Notes: generated by a model from the sequence alone, not told the origin. A stretch of DNA of 64,000 nucleotides from Melioribacter roseus P3M-2 (GCF_000279145.1 NC_018178.1:3109688-3173687); one strand, 5' to 3'; counted from the first letter of the stretch, positions 7,795 to 16,035 are shown. Program-made: numbers and translations.

Positions 7795-9015
7795 CTAGCA
7801 TAATTTATTTTTAGTTTCTATATCTAATATTTTAATTATTGCACCTAAATAAATAAATATCATGCTTCTAAAAGTTATTGAATAAAATTGCCCGCCTAAA
7901 GAAGAAAAAAATGATGTTATAATTAATGTCAATAATAATATTTTATAACTAAATAATTCATTATTCATCTTTATCTTATTGTAGAATGTATATTTTTTTA
8001 TTAACTCAATATAAATATGTAAATACAGAAGTAAACCGATTATTCCAGTAGTGTTTACTATTAGATTATAATCTATATGTAAATTTCTCTTCCCAAATCG
8101 ACCATTACCATAATTACCTATAGAATTAAATGCTTGTAATCCGAAAATAGATTTTATTGGATCATCAAAAGAAAATACCTCTTTCCACACAACTTCAGTT
8201 TCCACAAACCGTAATTCTTCATTTATTCTTTCGATATTAAAATTATTCTGCCTAGCAATCATTTTTTCTGATAAAATATTTTTTAATTTTTCACTATTAA
8301 GTATTAACACAAATGACAATACTAGTATCAAGCCAGATAATATCTTATAAGACTTAATTTTATTTTTCAAAATCAATATTAAAATTCCTAATATTACTAC
8401 AAATATTGCAATTCTTTTTAAAGATAATATTAATATTATTGATATTATTAATGTCATTATTAGAATTACAACTTTTTTTAAAATACTTTTTTCTATTTGG
8501 GAAAGATAAATAGCAATTATAATTGGAAAACTAAAATTTAAAAAATTATCTTTTAGATTACCAAAAGCAATATCATTATTTCCATATAATACTGTAATAT
8601 AACCAGTATAACCAATATGAAAAATATTTGCGATTAATGTTTGAGAGATCAAAATAAACATGTATATGTAAAGAGAATTATTTAATTTCCTTAAATCTTC
8701 TTTACTTTTGATTAAATTGTATGCTATATAAAAAAAAAGCATAGATATAATAACTTGACTTGAAATTCTTAGAGAATACAAAATATCATTTGAAAAAGGA
8801 ATCTGCGCAAACACATATATTGTAAAAATAATAATGGAAACTACATTGCTATTAATTTTATTTTTAGTATGCGAAATGATAAGGAAAAAGTATGAATATA
8901 ATATTAATCCTCTAAATAATGCTAATAGACTTCCGCTTTTATCAGTAAATACCAACAAAACATCAATAAGTAAATTAAACGGAATAATGAAATAAAATAT
9001 TTTTTTTAATATCAA
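7795..9015 (-). CDS. O-antigen polymerase/ligase-like membrane protein (Wzy type)
   Basis: The 406-residue protein is nearly all hydrophobic segments, roughly ten to twelve, with a larger polar loop around residues 250-320 (EKMIARQNNFNIERINEEL, then RFGKRNLHIDYN). That topology and the position between two glycosyltransferase genes and next to a flippase fit a Wzy polymerase or O-antigen ligase-like protein acting at the periplasmic face. Sequence identity in this class is low, so the call rests on topology and context. It overlaps the upstream glycosyltransferase by 4 nt (ATGA). The gene is strongly AT-rich. Confidence 0.75.
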   Translation of the reverse strand: MILKKIFYFIIPFNLLIDVLLVFTDKSGSLLALFRGLILYSYFFLIISHTKNKINSNVVSIIIFTIYVFAQIPFSNDILYSLRISSQVIISMLFFYIAYNLIKSKEDLRKLNNSLYIYMFILISQTLIANIFHIGYTGYITVLYGNNDIAFGNLKDNFLNFSFPIIIAIYLSQIEKSILKKVVILIMTLIISIILILSLKRIAIFVVILGILILILKNKIKSYKILSGLILVLSFVLILNSEKLKNILSEKMIARQNNFNIERINEELRFVETEVVWKEVFSFDDPIKSIFGLQAFNSIGNYGNGRFGKRNLHIDYNLIVNTTGIIGLLLYLHIYIELIKKYTFYNKIKMNNELFSYKILLLTLIITSFFSSLGGQFYSITFRSMIFIYLGAIIKILDIETKNKLC

Positions 9016-10183
9016 TTAATAATTCCTTTTATTGCATCAATCTCAATTTTTATTCTTTCATTCCAATCATAAAATTCAGTAATTATCCTATTCCTAGCAT
9101 TCTTACCTAAGGTCTTTCTTTTATTATCATCATTTAATAATTCAATAATTTTGTTCGAAATATTTATTTCATTGTACTCATTGAATAAAACACCCGAATT
9201 ATTATCTATAAACTTACTGGTATCCCCATTATTTAATGTGACTATACATTTAGAAAATAACATAGCTTCAAATAAAGGATTTCCAGCATTTGAATAATCA
9301 TAAAAAGAAAGAAATATATCTGCTAAATTATAATAATTAGCAATATATTCATGATCAATATTACCAACGAATAAAACATTGTTGGTTAAATTTAATTTAT
9401 TGACTTTTTTCATTAAATTATTTTTTTCTTCTCCTTCACCAACAATAATTAAGAATACGTTTGCTTTTTTTTTATAACATATTTTATTATACTTATAGCT
9501 CTATCTACTCTTTTCCATGATGCCAATCTACTTACAGTAAGCAAAAACATAGCATTCTTTGGTATTTTTTTTTCTTTGATAAATTCATCTTTAAAGTAAT
9601 TATTTATTATGAAATTTTTTTTAATTCCATTTCGTAAAAACAATATTTTATCATTTTCTATACCTAATTTTAGAAGATATTCCTTTCCTCTAGTTCCATC
9701 ATCTGTCATAATGACTAAATCTGTGGAACTCGTATATCCTTTATTCTTTAGATAATGCTTTAATTTCCCATAAATAGTATTAAAGTCTTTCTCAGCCCAA
9801 GCAATACCTAAATATCTACTTATTATAACTTTCTTATTTTTATTTATTTTTTTTGCAATCCAATTTGCCATTGGCCCGATAGAATAAATAAAATCATATT
9901 CAATTTTATTTTTACTAATTATTCGTTCGACTTGCAATAAGCTATGAATCCAGTGTATGAAATTATAAAAGTAGCCTATTATTTTTCTATGGTTTAGAAT
10001 TGAAAATAATCTGCAATTCATACTGTATAAATTACAATTCTTTAAATTCTCTATTTGTTTTTTATCAGGCGAAATTACAATAAGGAAATCAAATTCTTTT
10101 GAAAATATTTCAATAGTATTTCTCAAAATTTCTTTTCCACATTTTTCAAAAATAGGTATTTCAGAAATTATCAATACTCTCAT
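9012..10183 (-). CDS. Glycosyltransferase family 4, split by an A-tract frameshift
   Basis: As written, one reading frame runs from 10183 to a stop at 9449 and a second covers 9413-9012. Joined, they form one GT4 enzyme of about 390 residues. The N part ends LLTVSRLASWKRVDRAISI, and the C part contains NNVLFVGNIDHEYIANYYN and GNPLFEAMLFSKCIV. The break is a run of nine A on the coding strand (plus-strand T run 9465-9473). One extra A gives KKANVFLIIVGEGEEKNNL, restoring the expected VxLxIVGxG strand. The heptamer A-AAA-AAG lies in the zero frame, a known -1 slippery site. Sequencing error, phase variation and programmed frameshift are all possible. Overlaps wzx by 1 nt and the wzy-like gene by 4 nt. 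Confidence 0.75.
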
Positions 10184-11613
10184 TATATACTCCTTTTAAG
10201 ATAGGAAGAAATTAATCCATAATAATACGTTAATGTAATAATAGCTATTAGAATAATAGCTATTATTGTATTTTCATTTAATAAAAGACGTGAAGTTAAT
10301 AGTATGATGATTGGGATAGAAATACTTTTATTTATTAATACTATTCGCTTTATTAAGTCTTTAAAAGAAATACCTATATATTTTGTAGTATACAATGTCA
10401 TATAGCCGTATAATAATATACCTGACAAAGCAAATAAAAATAGTGATATATATATATCATTTAATAAACCTCCAATTGATAGAGATAGAATTCTAAATAA
10501 AATATTTAGTATCATTAGAAATAAAAATTTTTTTTGTAAATTATAAACATAATATAACGTACTTATGGGAGATGAAATTAACCATACTAAGCCCCATATA
10601 CTTAGAATCTGTGAATATACACCAGCATAATACCATTTGCTACCAAATACAAATGCAAATAATATATCCCCCCAAATTAATATTATTAGTGTTGGCATTA
10701 ATCCAAGTGTAAATAAATTTATTATAGTATCTTCCACTATAGTTTTTTGTTTAAAATGGTCATCAATATATTCTGCAGTAGATTGATAAAATACATTACT
10801 AACTGATTTACCAATAAGATTCATAGGCAATCTAATTATCGTAAATCCTAAAGCATAATAGCCCACTACTTTTACAGAGAAAAAATAACTGAGTAAAATC
10901 GCTGGCAACATCCATGATAAATTGTTAAGGAATGCTGCAATATTGTCATATTTCAGATAATTTATATATTTGCGTAATAATACAAAATAATCATTAAATG
11001 AATTTTTTAAAATTAATTTTATATTATATATTTTAATTAAATATATTGCCAAAAATACAATTGATAAAGTTACTCCTATAATATCGGAGAGTATTAAATA
11101 ATCAGCTTTTGGATTAAACAACAATCCCAATGTTAATTTCATAATAATTGTGATTAAATTGAGAATTAAAATTGAATATGAAATTATACTATATATTTTT
11201 AATTTATTTCCTAATGAATTAATTACATTGTTTATTCCAAAAAGAAGTAATGATAATGGCATTAAATAAAGTAAATAGTCATTAATGAAATGAAAATTTA
11301 AGTAAAAAATATTCTTTAATAAAATCAGGACAAAAAAGAAAAAAAACGAAGTAGCGCAAACAAATATTAAAGCTAAAGAAAAAAGTTTATTTTCCTCATC
11401 TTTTTCACTTATTATTATAGACTGTTCATATCTTAAAGCTGATATTACTAGCATAATCCCATAAACTGAATTATAAAAGCCAACTATACCAAAATGCTCT
11501 GGAGTATATATTCTTGCAAGAAAAGGACTAGAAAGCATATTTAATAATTGTGTAAATATTGTTGCAGAAGTTAACTTAAATACATTATTCCAATAATGTT
11601 TTATGCTATTCAT
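10183..11613 (-). CDS. wzx: Polysaccharide flippase (Wzx / MOP superfamily)
   Basis: The 476-residue membrane protein has about 12-14 hydrophobic segments and the family opening FKLTSATIFTQLLNMLSSPF, followed by YTPEHFGIVGFYNSVYGI. It should flip lipid-linked repeat units across the inner membrane. It overlaps the upstream acetyltransferase by 4 nt and the downstream glycosyltransferase by 1 nt, so the genes form one tightly packed operon. The gene is markedly AT-rich compared with the housekeeping genes further right, which suggests transfer of this part of the cluster. Confidence 0.87.
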   Translation of the reverse strand: MNSIKHYWNNVFKLTSATIFTQLLNMLSSPFLARIYTPEHFGIVGFYNSVYGIMLVISALRYEQSIIISEKDEENKLFSLALIFVCATSFFFFFVLILLKNIFYLNFHFINDYLLYLMPLSLLLFGINNVINSLGNKLKIYSIISYSILILNLITIIMKLTLGLLFNPKADYLILSDIIGVTLSIVFLAIYLIKIYNIKLILKNSFNDYFVLLRKYINYLKYDNIAAFLNNLSWMLPAILLSYFFSVKVVGYYALGFTIIRLPMNLIGKSVSNVFYQSTAEYIDDHFKQKTIVEDTIINLFTLGLMPTLIILIWGDILFAFVFGSKWYYAGVYSQILSIWGLVWLISSPISTLYYVYNLQKKFLFLMILNILFRILSLSIGGLLNDIYISLFLFALSGILLYGYMTLYTTKYIGISFKDLIKRIVLINKSISIPIIILLTSRLLLNENTIIAIILIAIITLTYYYGLISSYLKRSI

Positions 11614-12137
11614 AAAATTCTTTTAATTATCCTTGCTGGGACACCCCCAATAACAATATTTTTCTCATAAAATGATTTTGTTACCACTGCTCCCGCAGCT
11701 ACTACAATATTATCAGCCAACTCTACTCCTGGTAATATAATAGAGTTAGCACCTAACCAACAATTTTTACCAATCTTAATAGGTTCACAAAATTTATGTT
11801 CATTTAACTTTATTAAATTATGGTCAGCACTAATTATTTTAACACCAGGTGCAAAAATTGTATTATCCCCAATTTCGATACCATTTATACCCTGTATATA
11901 ACAATTACCGCTTAAAAGAAAGCTTTTCCAAACATTTTTTCCTAACTTTATTCTTTCAGGCATAATAACTATAGATGTAAAATTAACAGGAAATTTACAA
12001 TTTTTATTTAATCCAAAAAAAAATTTAAAAAAATAATAAAGTATTAATTGGGTTCTAATATTTGGGGAAAGGAATCCTTTTTCACTAATTTTTGTTACAA
12101 ACTTTAGACGAAATAATATCTTCTTTATATAAGCCAT
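11610..12137 (-). CDS. Left-handed beta-helix acyltransferase (serine/sugar O-acetyltransferase type)
   Basis: The 175-residue protein has hexapeptide-repeat coils (IEIGDNTIFAPGVKIISADH, IGKNCWLGANSIILPGVEL, IVVAAGAVVTKS) and ends with GGVPARIIKRI, the signature of WbbJ/NodL/CysE-like acetyltransferases. It probably O-acetylates a sugar of the repeat unit, although the acceptor is unknown. It is the first intact gene after the dead IS element in the direction of transcription. About 100 bp separate it from the element and hold no clear promoter. Confidence 0.83.
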   Translation of the reverse strand: MAYIKKILFRLKFVTKISEKGFLSPNIRTQLILYYFFKFFFGLNKNCKFPVNFTSIVIMPERIKLGKNVWKSFLLSGNCYIQGINGIEIGDNTIFAPGVKIISADHNLIKLNEHKFCEPIKIGKNCWLGANSIILPGVELADNIVVAAGAVVTKSFYEKNIVIGGVPARIIKRIL

Positions 12138-12200
12138 AATTCATTTTTTTATATGTGTATATCTTAATAACTCTTCTACTTTCTCGGGCAAAAAGTCAAA

Positions 12201-13554
12201 CTTAGTTGAAATTATTTTCGAGAGACTCCGCATAAATTAAGCTACCTTTGTTTGATTTAATCCTAATTTTGTTTTTAATGCATCTCTAAGTAAGTATAAT
12301 TTTTTATAATTGTGTATCCTCCTCAATCGTGATTCTACTTCTATCAAACCCATTGCAATCCATCTTGCCAACATATCCGGCGATTTCCAGCTTTTTATTT
12401 TTCTTAAATACCGCGCCAGTTTTGAATTGACATTTTCTATCGCATTGGTCGTTGATAACGATCTACCTAATTCAACTGCTAATCCTAATCTATGTAACGT
12501 TAAGGTCTCTTCTAACCCTTCTCTTAATGAGTTTGCCGCCGAACGGTTCTTTTTTTCCAATTAATTCAATATTTCCATAAGTTTGTTTTTCGCATCTTCA
12601 TATGTCGGTTCTCTATAGGCTGATTGCATTCTATAGCGGTAATATTCCTGGCCTTTTTCGTAAAGTTAGCTGACAACATTTTCCCTTTTATGCCAATTAC
12701 ATCTCTGAATTAAACAGTATTTGCCAAATGTCTCTTTTACTGCTTTGCTTAAGCCTTTAGAACCATCTAAGACGCATAAAAGTCCTTCCTCAAACTTAAA
12801 ATTTCTATCAAGTAAATCTTTCAGCAACCCTTTAACTGCTCTTGAGTTCTCTGTAGTCGATTGTATAAATCCCAATAATAGCTTATCTCCGGCTATAGTT
12901 ATGCCCATTGCTATTACTATTTGTTCTCTTGATAAATACTTCCCGTCTATGAGCAATGCCGTAAAATCGTAATTAGATAAATCTCTTTTTTCATAAGCTT
13001 CTAATTCCTTGGAACTCTCCTCTATAAATTTTCTGCTTATTGATGATTGACTTAGTCCAAAACTTTCAGCTATGGTTTTGCTTAATTTCCCGTAGTCCTT
13101 CTGGCTTAGTCCCAACAAGATGCTTTTTATCATCTCTTCTCTCGGACTCTCTTGTTCTTTTAATTGGCTGTAAATGTCATTGTTTTCGACTCTTTGGCTA
13201 TAATTATCTTTATATCTTGGTACTTCTATTGGGATTTTCTCATCTCCTATTTTTATGCTTCCCGGATTATAACCCCAGCGGTTATATCTGCCTGACTCCG
13301 GCTTTTGTCGACTATATCTTTCTCCGCATTTTTTTCTATGTCTTCTTGCATTAAATTTGTCGCTACGATTCTTAACATTTCTGCATAATCTTGGAATATG
13401 TTAAGTTGTTCTTCTATTCCTAAATTTTGGAACCATTCCAGATTTTTGTTCCTATTATTTGTATTTTTCATGTGAGACTCCTTTTAGTTTTTTTAGTTGC
13501 CTAAACCAAAAATTACTAATTTTTTAGGAGTCTCTCTTTTTATTTTCAACTAAG
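12201..13554. mobile_element. Degenerate IS256-family insertion sequence
   Basis: The element is bounded by imperfect inverted repeats. The left end begins CTTAGTTGAA (12201) and contains GAGAGACTCC (12220-12229). The right end, read on the minus strand, begins CTTAGTTGAA (13554) and contains GAGAGACTCC (13536-13527). Inside lies a broken IS256-type transposase. No clear 8-9 bp target duplication flanks the ends, which fits an old insertion with rearranged flanks. The right flank falls in a truncated duplicate of wbpD. Confidence 0.75.
12237..13471 (-). pseudogene. IS256 (mutator) family transposase, inactivated
   Basis: The reconstructed protein of about 410 residues matches IS256-type DDE transposases: LLIDGKYLS (first Asp), CVLDGSKGLSKAV (second Asp), the zinc-like QRCNWHKREN, and TTNAIENVNSKLARYLRKIK (Glu). 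It is broken three times. There is a frame change at an A7 run (plus-strand T run 13329-13335), where the next frame gives GERYSRQKPESGRYNRWG. TAA stops follow at 12666-12668, where the family has VVSYL, and just before 12560. The two nonsense codons are in one frame with clear homology on both sides, so the copy cannot act on its own. Confidence 0.85.
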
Positions 13555-13712
13555 AATGAATTTACACCCTTTCTCGTTTTCCAATTTATATTTTTTACCG
13601 CTTTTCGGGCAGACGGTAATTCCGTCGGAATCGAATTTCAGTTTTATTACCGCTTCGGACATTCATCCGATTAATCTGGCGGGGTTTCCGACTACCAGTC
13701 CGTAATCCGTAA
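13555..13712 (-). pseudogene. Truncated duplicate of the wbpD C terminus
   Basis: About 50 codons read DYGLVVGNPARLIG, then a TGA where wbpD has Trp, then MSEAVIKLKFDSDGITV and CPKSGKKYKLEN. This matches the last quarter of the intact acetyltransferase at 14395-14973 almost residue for residue. The copy starts abruptly near 13712 and runs into the IS end at 13554. It is a scar of a second wbpD-containing gene set whose remaining part has been deleted, or of a failed duplication. Confidence 0.82.
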
Positions 13713-13741
13713 CGTTAGATGCAATAAAGTGTCTCTCTGGT

Positions 13742-13847
13742 GAGATCTGACTGAGACGGGACGAAGAATCTGAGTGACTATTTGATTTACTCAACTGACA
13801 AGTGACAAGGAGATACTTCGCCCGCTAAAGCGGGACTCAGTATGACA
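13742..13847. repeat. Two-hairpin composite repeat, copy a
   Basis: The first half ends ACGAAGAATCTGAGTGAC and the second half has GGAGATACTTC, a hairpin GCCCGCTAAAGCGGG, and the end TCAGTATGACA. Compared with other copies it carries seven extra bases (AAGTGAC) between CTGAC and AAGGAG near 13800, an isolated heptamer insertion. The left hairpin is eroded. Confidence 0.65.
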
Positions 13848-13871
13848 GATCACTAATCCCTGTTCCCTAAT

Positions 13872-13911
13872 CCCTAAACAACACAGCTCCGCCACGTGAG
13901 TCACATGGCTC
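13872..13911 (-). promoter_or_regulatory. Hairpin plus ops-like leader element, copy 1
   Basis: On the minus strand a hairpin GCCATGTGACTCACGTGGC (8-bp stem with one G-T pair, 3-nt loop) runs directly into GGCGGAGCTGTG. That resembles the ops/JUMPstart core GGCGGTAGCGTG, which recruits the NusG paralogue RfaH in enteric polysaccharide operons. The 40 bp are identical to a second copy at 19369-19408, also in front of polysaccharide genes. A role in transcription antitermination is inferred from similarity and position only. Confidence 0.5.
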
Positions 13912-14066
13912 CTTTTTAATAGAAAAGCCGCTAAATCCGTACGGAGACTAAAATAATAAGTACAGACCTAACGGATAATAATTAGATTTTTCGTTCGAAT
14001 TTCAATGTGGAATTAATTGCCCGTAATCTGCCCTTTCCAAAAAATACTCGCCCCAAGAAATTGTAT

Positions 14067-14098
14067 GCAAATATATAAATTTTTATTAATTGAGCAAA
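14067..14098 (-). promoter_or_regulatory. Bacteroidota-type promoter upstream of leader copy 1
   Basis: On the minus strand TTTG (14098-14095) is followed after 19 nt by TATATTTG (14075-14068), matching the TTTG-N19-TAnnTTTG promoter of Bacteroidota. The surrounding 18 bp recur in front of leader copy 2 (19561-19578). Transcription would run through the ops-like element toward the glycosyltransferase genes. Confidence 0.55.
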
Positions 14099-14267
14099 GA
14101 GGACTTTCAGTTTTTTAATGATGGAAGTGCGGTCTTTTTTAACAACTCCATAAAATTTATTATTCGTTCATAGTTCTCAGCGCCGGCGTGCGGGCGTTCT
14201 TGTAATGGGTTTTTCGTTGTGCCGCTTTGAACATTGAACTTCTCCGTGAAATCTAAAGAATACGCAA

Positions 14268-14347
14268 CGACGAAGAATCTGAGTGACTATTTGATTTACT
14301 CAAATGATTAGGAGATACTCCCCCGCCGCTGGCGGGGTCAGTATGAC
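14268..14347. repeat. Two-hairpin composite repeat, copy b (partial)
   Basis: This copy contains ACGAAGAATCTGAGTGAC, the linker, AGGAGATACTC, the hairpin CCCCGCCGCTGGCGGGG and the end TCAGTATGACA. The left hairpin is missing. Confidence 0.65.
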
Positions 14348-14350
14348 AGT

Positions 14351-14406
14351 CACTAATCCCTAATCCCTAACCACTAGTCCCTAACCCCTGATCCCTATTC
14401 CCTCTC
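14351..14406. repeat. Heptamer array overlapping the 3' end of wbpD
   Basis: Eight 7-bp units run without gaps: CACTAAT (14351-14357), CCCTAAT, CCCTAAC, CACTAGT, CCCTAAC, CCCTGAT, CCCTATT and CCCTCTC (14400-14406). The wbpD stop TAG (14395-14397) lies inside the CCCTATT unit, and the codons for the last residues come from the array. No inverted partner was found nearby; the array at 13851-13878 has the same orientation. Confidence 0.75.
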
Positions 14407-14973
14407 CACCACTCTCCCGTTTTCCAATTTATACTTTTTACCGCTTTTCGGGCAGACGGCAAAACCGTCGGAATTAAATTTCAGTTTTATTCCCGCTTCG
14501 GACACCCATCCGATTAATCTGGCGGGGTTTCCGACTACCAATCCGTAATCCGGAACGTCTTTGGTTACAACCGCTCCCGCACCCACAAACGCATATTTCC
14601 CGATTGTAATTCCGCATACAATCGTACAATTTGCGCCGAGACTTGCCCCTTCTTTAACTAAAGTTTTAATATAATATTCGCTTCCGGCCTGCGGATATTT
14701 ACTGCGCGGATCTTTAATATTTGTAAAGACCATCGAAGGTCCGCAGAAAACATAGTCTTCAAGCGTAACTCCTTCGTAAACAGACACGTTGTTTTGTATT
14801 TTGACGTAATTGCCGATAATCACATTGTTACCGACATTTACATTCTGTCCCAACACACAATATTTGCCTATCTTAGCGCCCGACTGAACATGACTGAAAT
14901 GCCATATTTTAGTTCCTTCTCCTATTTCGACATTATCGTCGACAACCGCGTATTCATTGATGTAGTAATTCAT
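14395..14973 (-). CDS. wbpD: UDP-2-acetamido-3-amino-glucuronate N-acetyltransferase (WbpD/WlbB)
   Basis: The 192-residue left-handed beta-helix protein begins NYYINEYAVVDDNVEIGEG and has IWHFSHVQSGAKIG, NVNVGNNVIIGNYVKIQNNV, FTNIKDPRS and VGAGAVVTKDVPDYGLVVGN, all typical of WlbB/WbpD. These enzymes acetylate the 3-amino group of the UDP sugar uronate. A C-terminal tail with CPKSGKKYKL resembles a small metal-ribbon remnant. The final residues and stop lie inside a heptamer array. wbpA and wbpB, which act earlier in the route, lie upstream in the same direction, separated by repeats and the GIY-YIG gene. Confidence 0.87.
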   Translation of the reverse strand: MNYYINEYAVVDDNVEIGEGTKIWHFSHVQSGAKIGKYCVLGQNVNVGNNVIIGNYVKIQNNVSVYEGVTLEDYVFCGPSMVFTNIKDPRSKYPQAGSEYYIKTLVKEGASLGANCTIVCGITIGKYAFVGAGAVVTKDVPDYGLVVGNPARLIGWVSEAGIKLKFNSDGFAVCPKSGKKYKLENGRVVERE

Positions 14974-15349
14974 AAGCTTTTAGTTTTATTGTTTTCAACT
15001 AGTGTTTTATTAAATATCGGATTAATTCAGATCGATTTCAGAGATTCTTTGTCAGATTCTTGAGATTCTTCATAATGACACTATGATTATAATTTTATTT
15101 TCACCGTTGTATTAAGAACTAGAAATGCCGTAACATGTCATTCTGAGGAGTCCCGCTGCAAGCGGGATGACGAAGAATCTGACGGTGTATTTTTTTAATA
15201 CGAATTTTGTTTTCAGAGATACTTCCCCCGCCGTTGGCGGGGTCAGTATGACACTGCTCTAATAATTTACTTTCACTATTGTATTAAGAACTAAAAAAAC
15301 GTGACATGTCATTCTGAGAAGTCCCGCTGCAAGCGGGACGACGAAGAAT
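14974..15349. other. Repeat-filled gap between wbpD and the GIY-YIG gene
   Basis: No gene is supported. It contains a linker segment found again at 15642-15715 (ATTATAATTTTATTTTCACC, then GTTGTATTAAGAA), a full two-hairpin repeat at 15136-15253, a second linker, and the half element at 15307-15351 that runs into the GIY-YIG stop codon. Confidence 0.6.
15136..15253. repeat. Two-hairpin composite repeat, copy c (complete)
   Basis: The element starts TGTCATTCTGAGGAG, has hairpin TCCCGCTGCAAGCGGGA, then ACGAAGAATCT, an AT-rich linker, AGAGATACTTC, hairpin CCCCGCCGTTGGCGGGG and the end TCAGTATGACA. The two ends are inverted copies of each other (TGTCATTCTGA and, reversed, TGTCATACTGA), so the element resembles a small non-autonomous palindromic element. 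Confidence 0.7.
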
Positions 15350-15351
15350 CT
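15307..15351. repeat. Half composite repeat at the 3' end of the GIY-YIG gene
   Basis: TGTCATTCTGAGAAG, hairpin GTCCCGCTGCAAGCGGGAC and ACGAAGAATCT. The last two bases form part of the GIY-YIG stop codon (TAG on the minus strand, 15350-15352). The opposite end of the gene carries AGATTCTTCAGAATGACA (15643-15660), the inverted counterpart. Confidence 0.7.
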
Positions 15352-15634
15352 AATACCATTCTTTACTTAGGTCCTTCCATTCAGGATTTTCTTTTTCAAT
15401 TAATTCTATTTTCTTTTTTCTTAGCCATCCTTTAATTTGTTTTTCTCTTTCAATGGCTTTTTTGACATCATTAAATTCTTCGTAATAAATTAACTTTGTA
15501 ATGTTGTATTTACTTGTGAATCCAGGCATTAATTTATTTTTATGTTCATAGACTCTTCTTATCAAATTATTTGTAATGCCTGTATAGAGAGTTTTACTTT
15601 TGTTTGTCATTATGTAAACATAATAACTTTTCAT
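15350..15634 (-). CDS. Small GIY-YIG nuclease-family protein
   Basis: The 94-residue protein has YYVYIMTNKSKTLYTGITNN (GIY-YIG variant YVY-YTG), then the R and H of LIRRVYEHKN and the Glu region YYEEFNDVKKAIEREKQIKG. This is the UPF0213/YhbQ-like single-domain group. Members are predicted structure-specific endonucleases, but many have no known role. The gene lies between inverted ends of the local two-hairpin repeat (15307-15351 and 15643-15660), with its stop codon inside one end and its start 9 nt from the other. That makes it look like cargo of the repeat. Confidence 0.85.
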   Translation of the reverse strand: MKSYYVYIMTNKSKTLYTGITNNLIRRVYEHKNKLMPGFTSKYNITKLIYYEEFNDVKKAIEREKQIKGWLRKKKIELIEKENPEWKDLSKEWY

Positions 15635-15715
15635 TATTTCAGAGATTCTTCAGAATGACACAATGATTATAATTTTATTTTCACCGTTGTATTAAGAATA
15701 AGAAATACTGTACCA

Positions 15716-15827
15716 TGTCATTCTGAAGAGTCCGACACAGACGGATTGACGAAGAATCTGAGTGATATTCGATTTACTCAACTGACCAGGAGATACTTCC
15801 CCCGCCGTTGGCGGGGTCAGTATGACA
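15716..15827. repeat. Two-hairpin composite repeat, copy e
   Basis: TGTCATTCTGAAGAG, hairpin TCCGACACAGACGGA, ACGAAGAATCTGAGTG, a linker, AGGAGATACTTC, hairpin CCCCGCCGTTGGCGGGG and TCAGTATGACA. The left stem differs in sequence from copy c (TCCCGC/GCGGGA) but is still largely able to pair. Confidence 0.68.
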
Positions 15828-15944
15828 CTATGCTACAACTTAGAGTTCTCCTCGCCCTTAGCGGTTAATAATATTTAAGAGTTTGCTTCATCGCTTGTAC
15901 CGGCTCGCTCCTCGCAAAGACGGATACATAACAATAAGTTTTTT

Positions 15945-16035
15945 TATTACAAAAAATTACCAAGATTACAAAATTGCGAATTGACAAGATTGGCAAATTA
16001 CCAAGAACTTCTAAACTCCCAAACCCCAAAACCAA
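15945..16035. repeat. Degraded ATTACCAAG-type array downstream of wbpB
   Basis: Units ATTACCAAG, ATTACAAAATT and ATTGACAAG are followed by TACCAAGAACTT and CTCCCAAACCCCAAAACC. The same order and orientation recurs upstream of wbpA (18910-19063), so the wbpA-S23-wbpB block is bracketed by direct copies. Confidence 0.6.

Larger units (their letters stand above)
13713..14350. other. Repeat-rich intergenic region
   Basis: No gene is supported here. The stretch holds two copies of the two-hairpin composite repeat (13742-13847 and 14268-14347), a short heptamer array (13851-13878), the first copy of the hairpin/ops-like leader (13872-13911) and its upstream promoter (14067-14098). The remaining 14100-14265 part shows nothing I can name. 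Confidence 0.6.
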
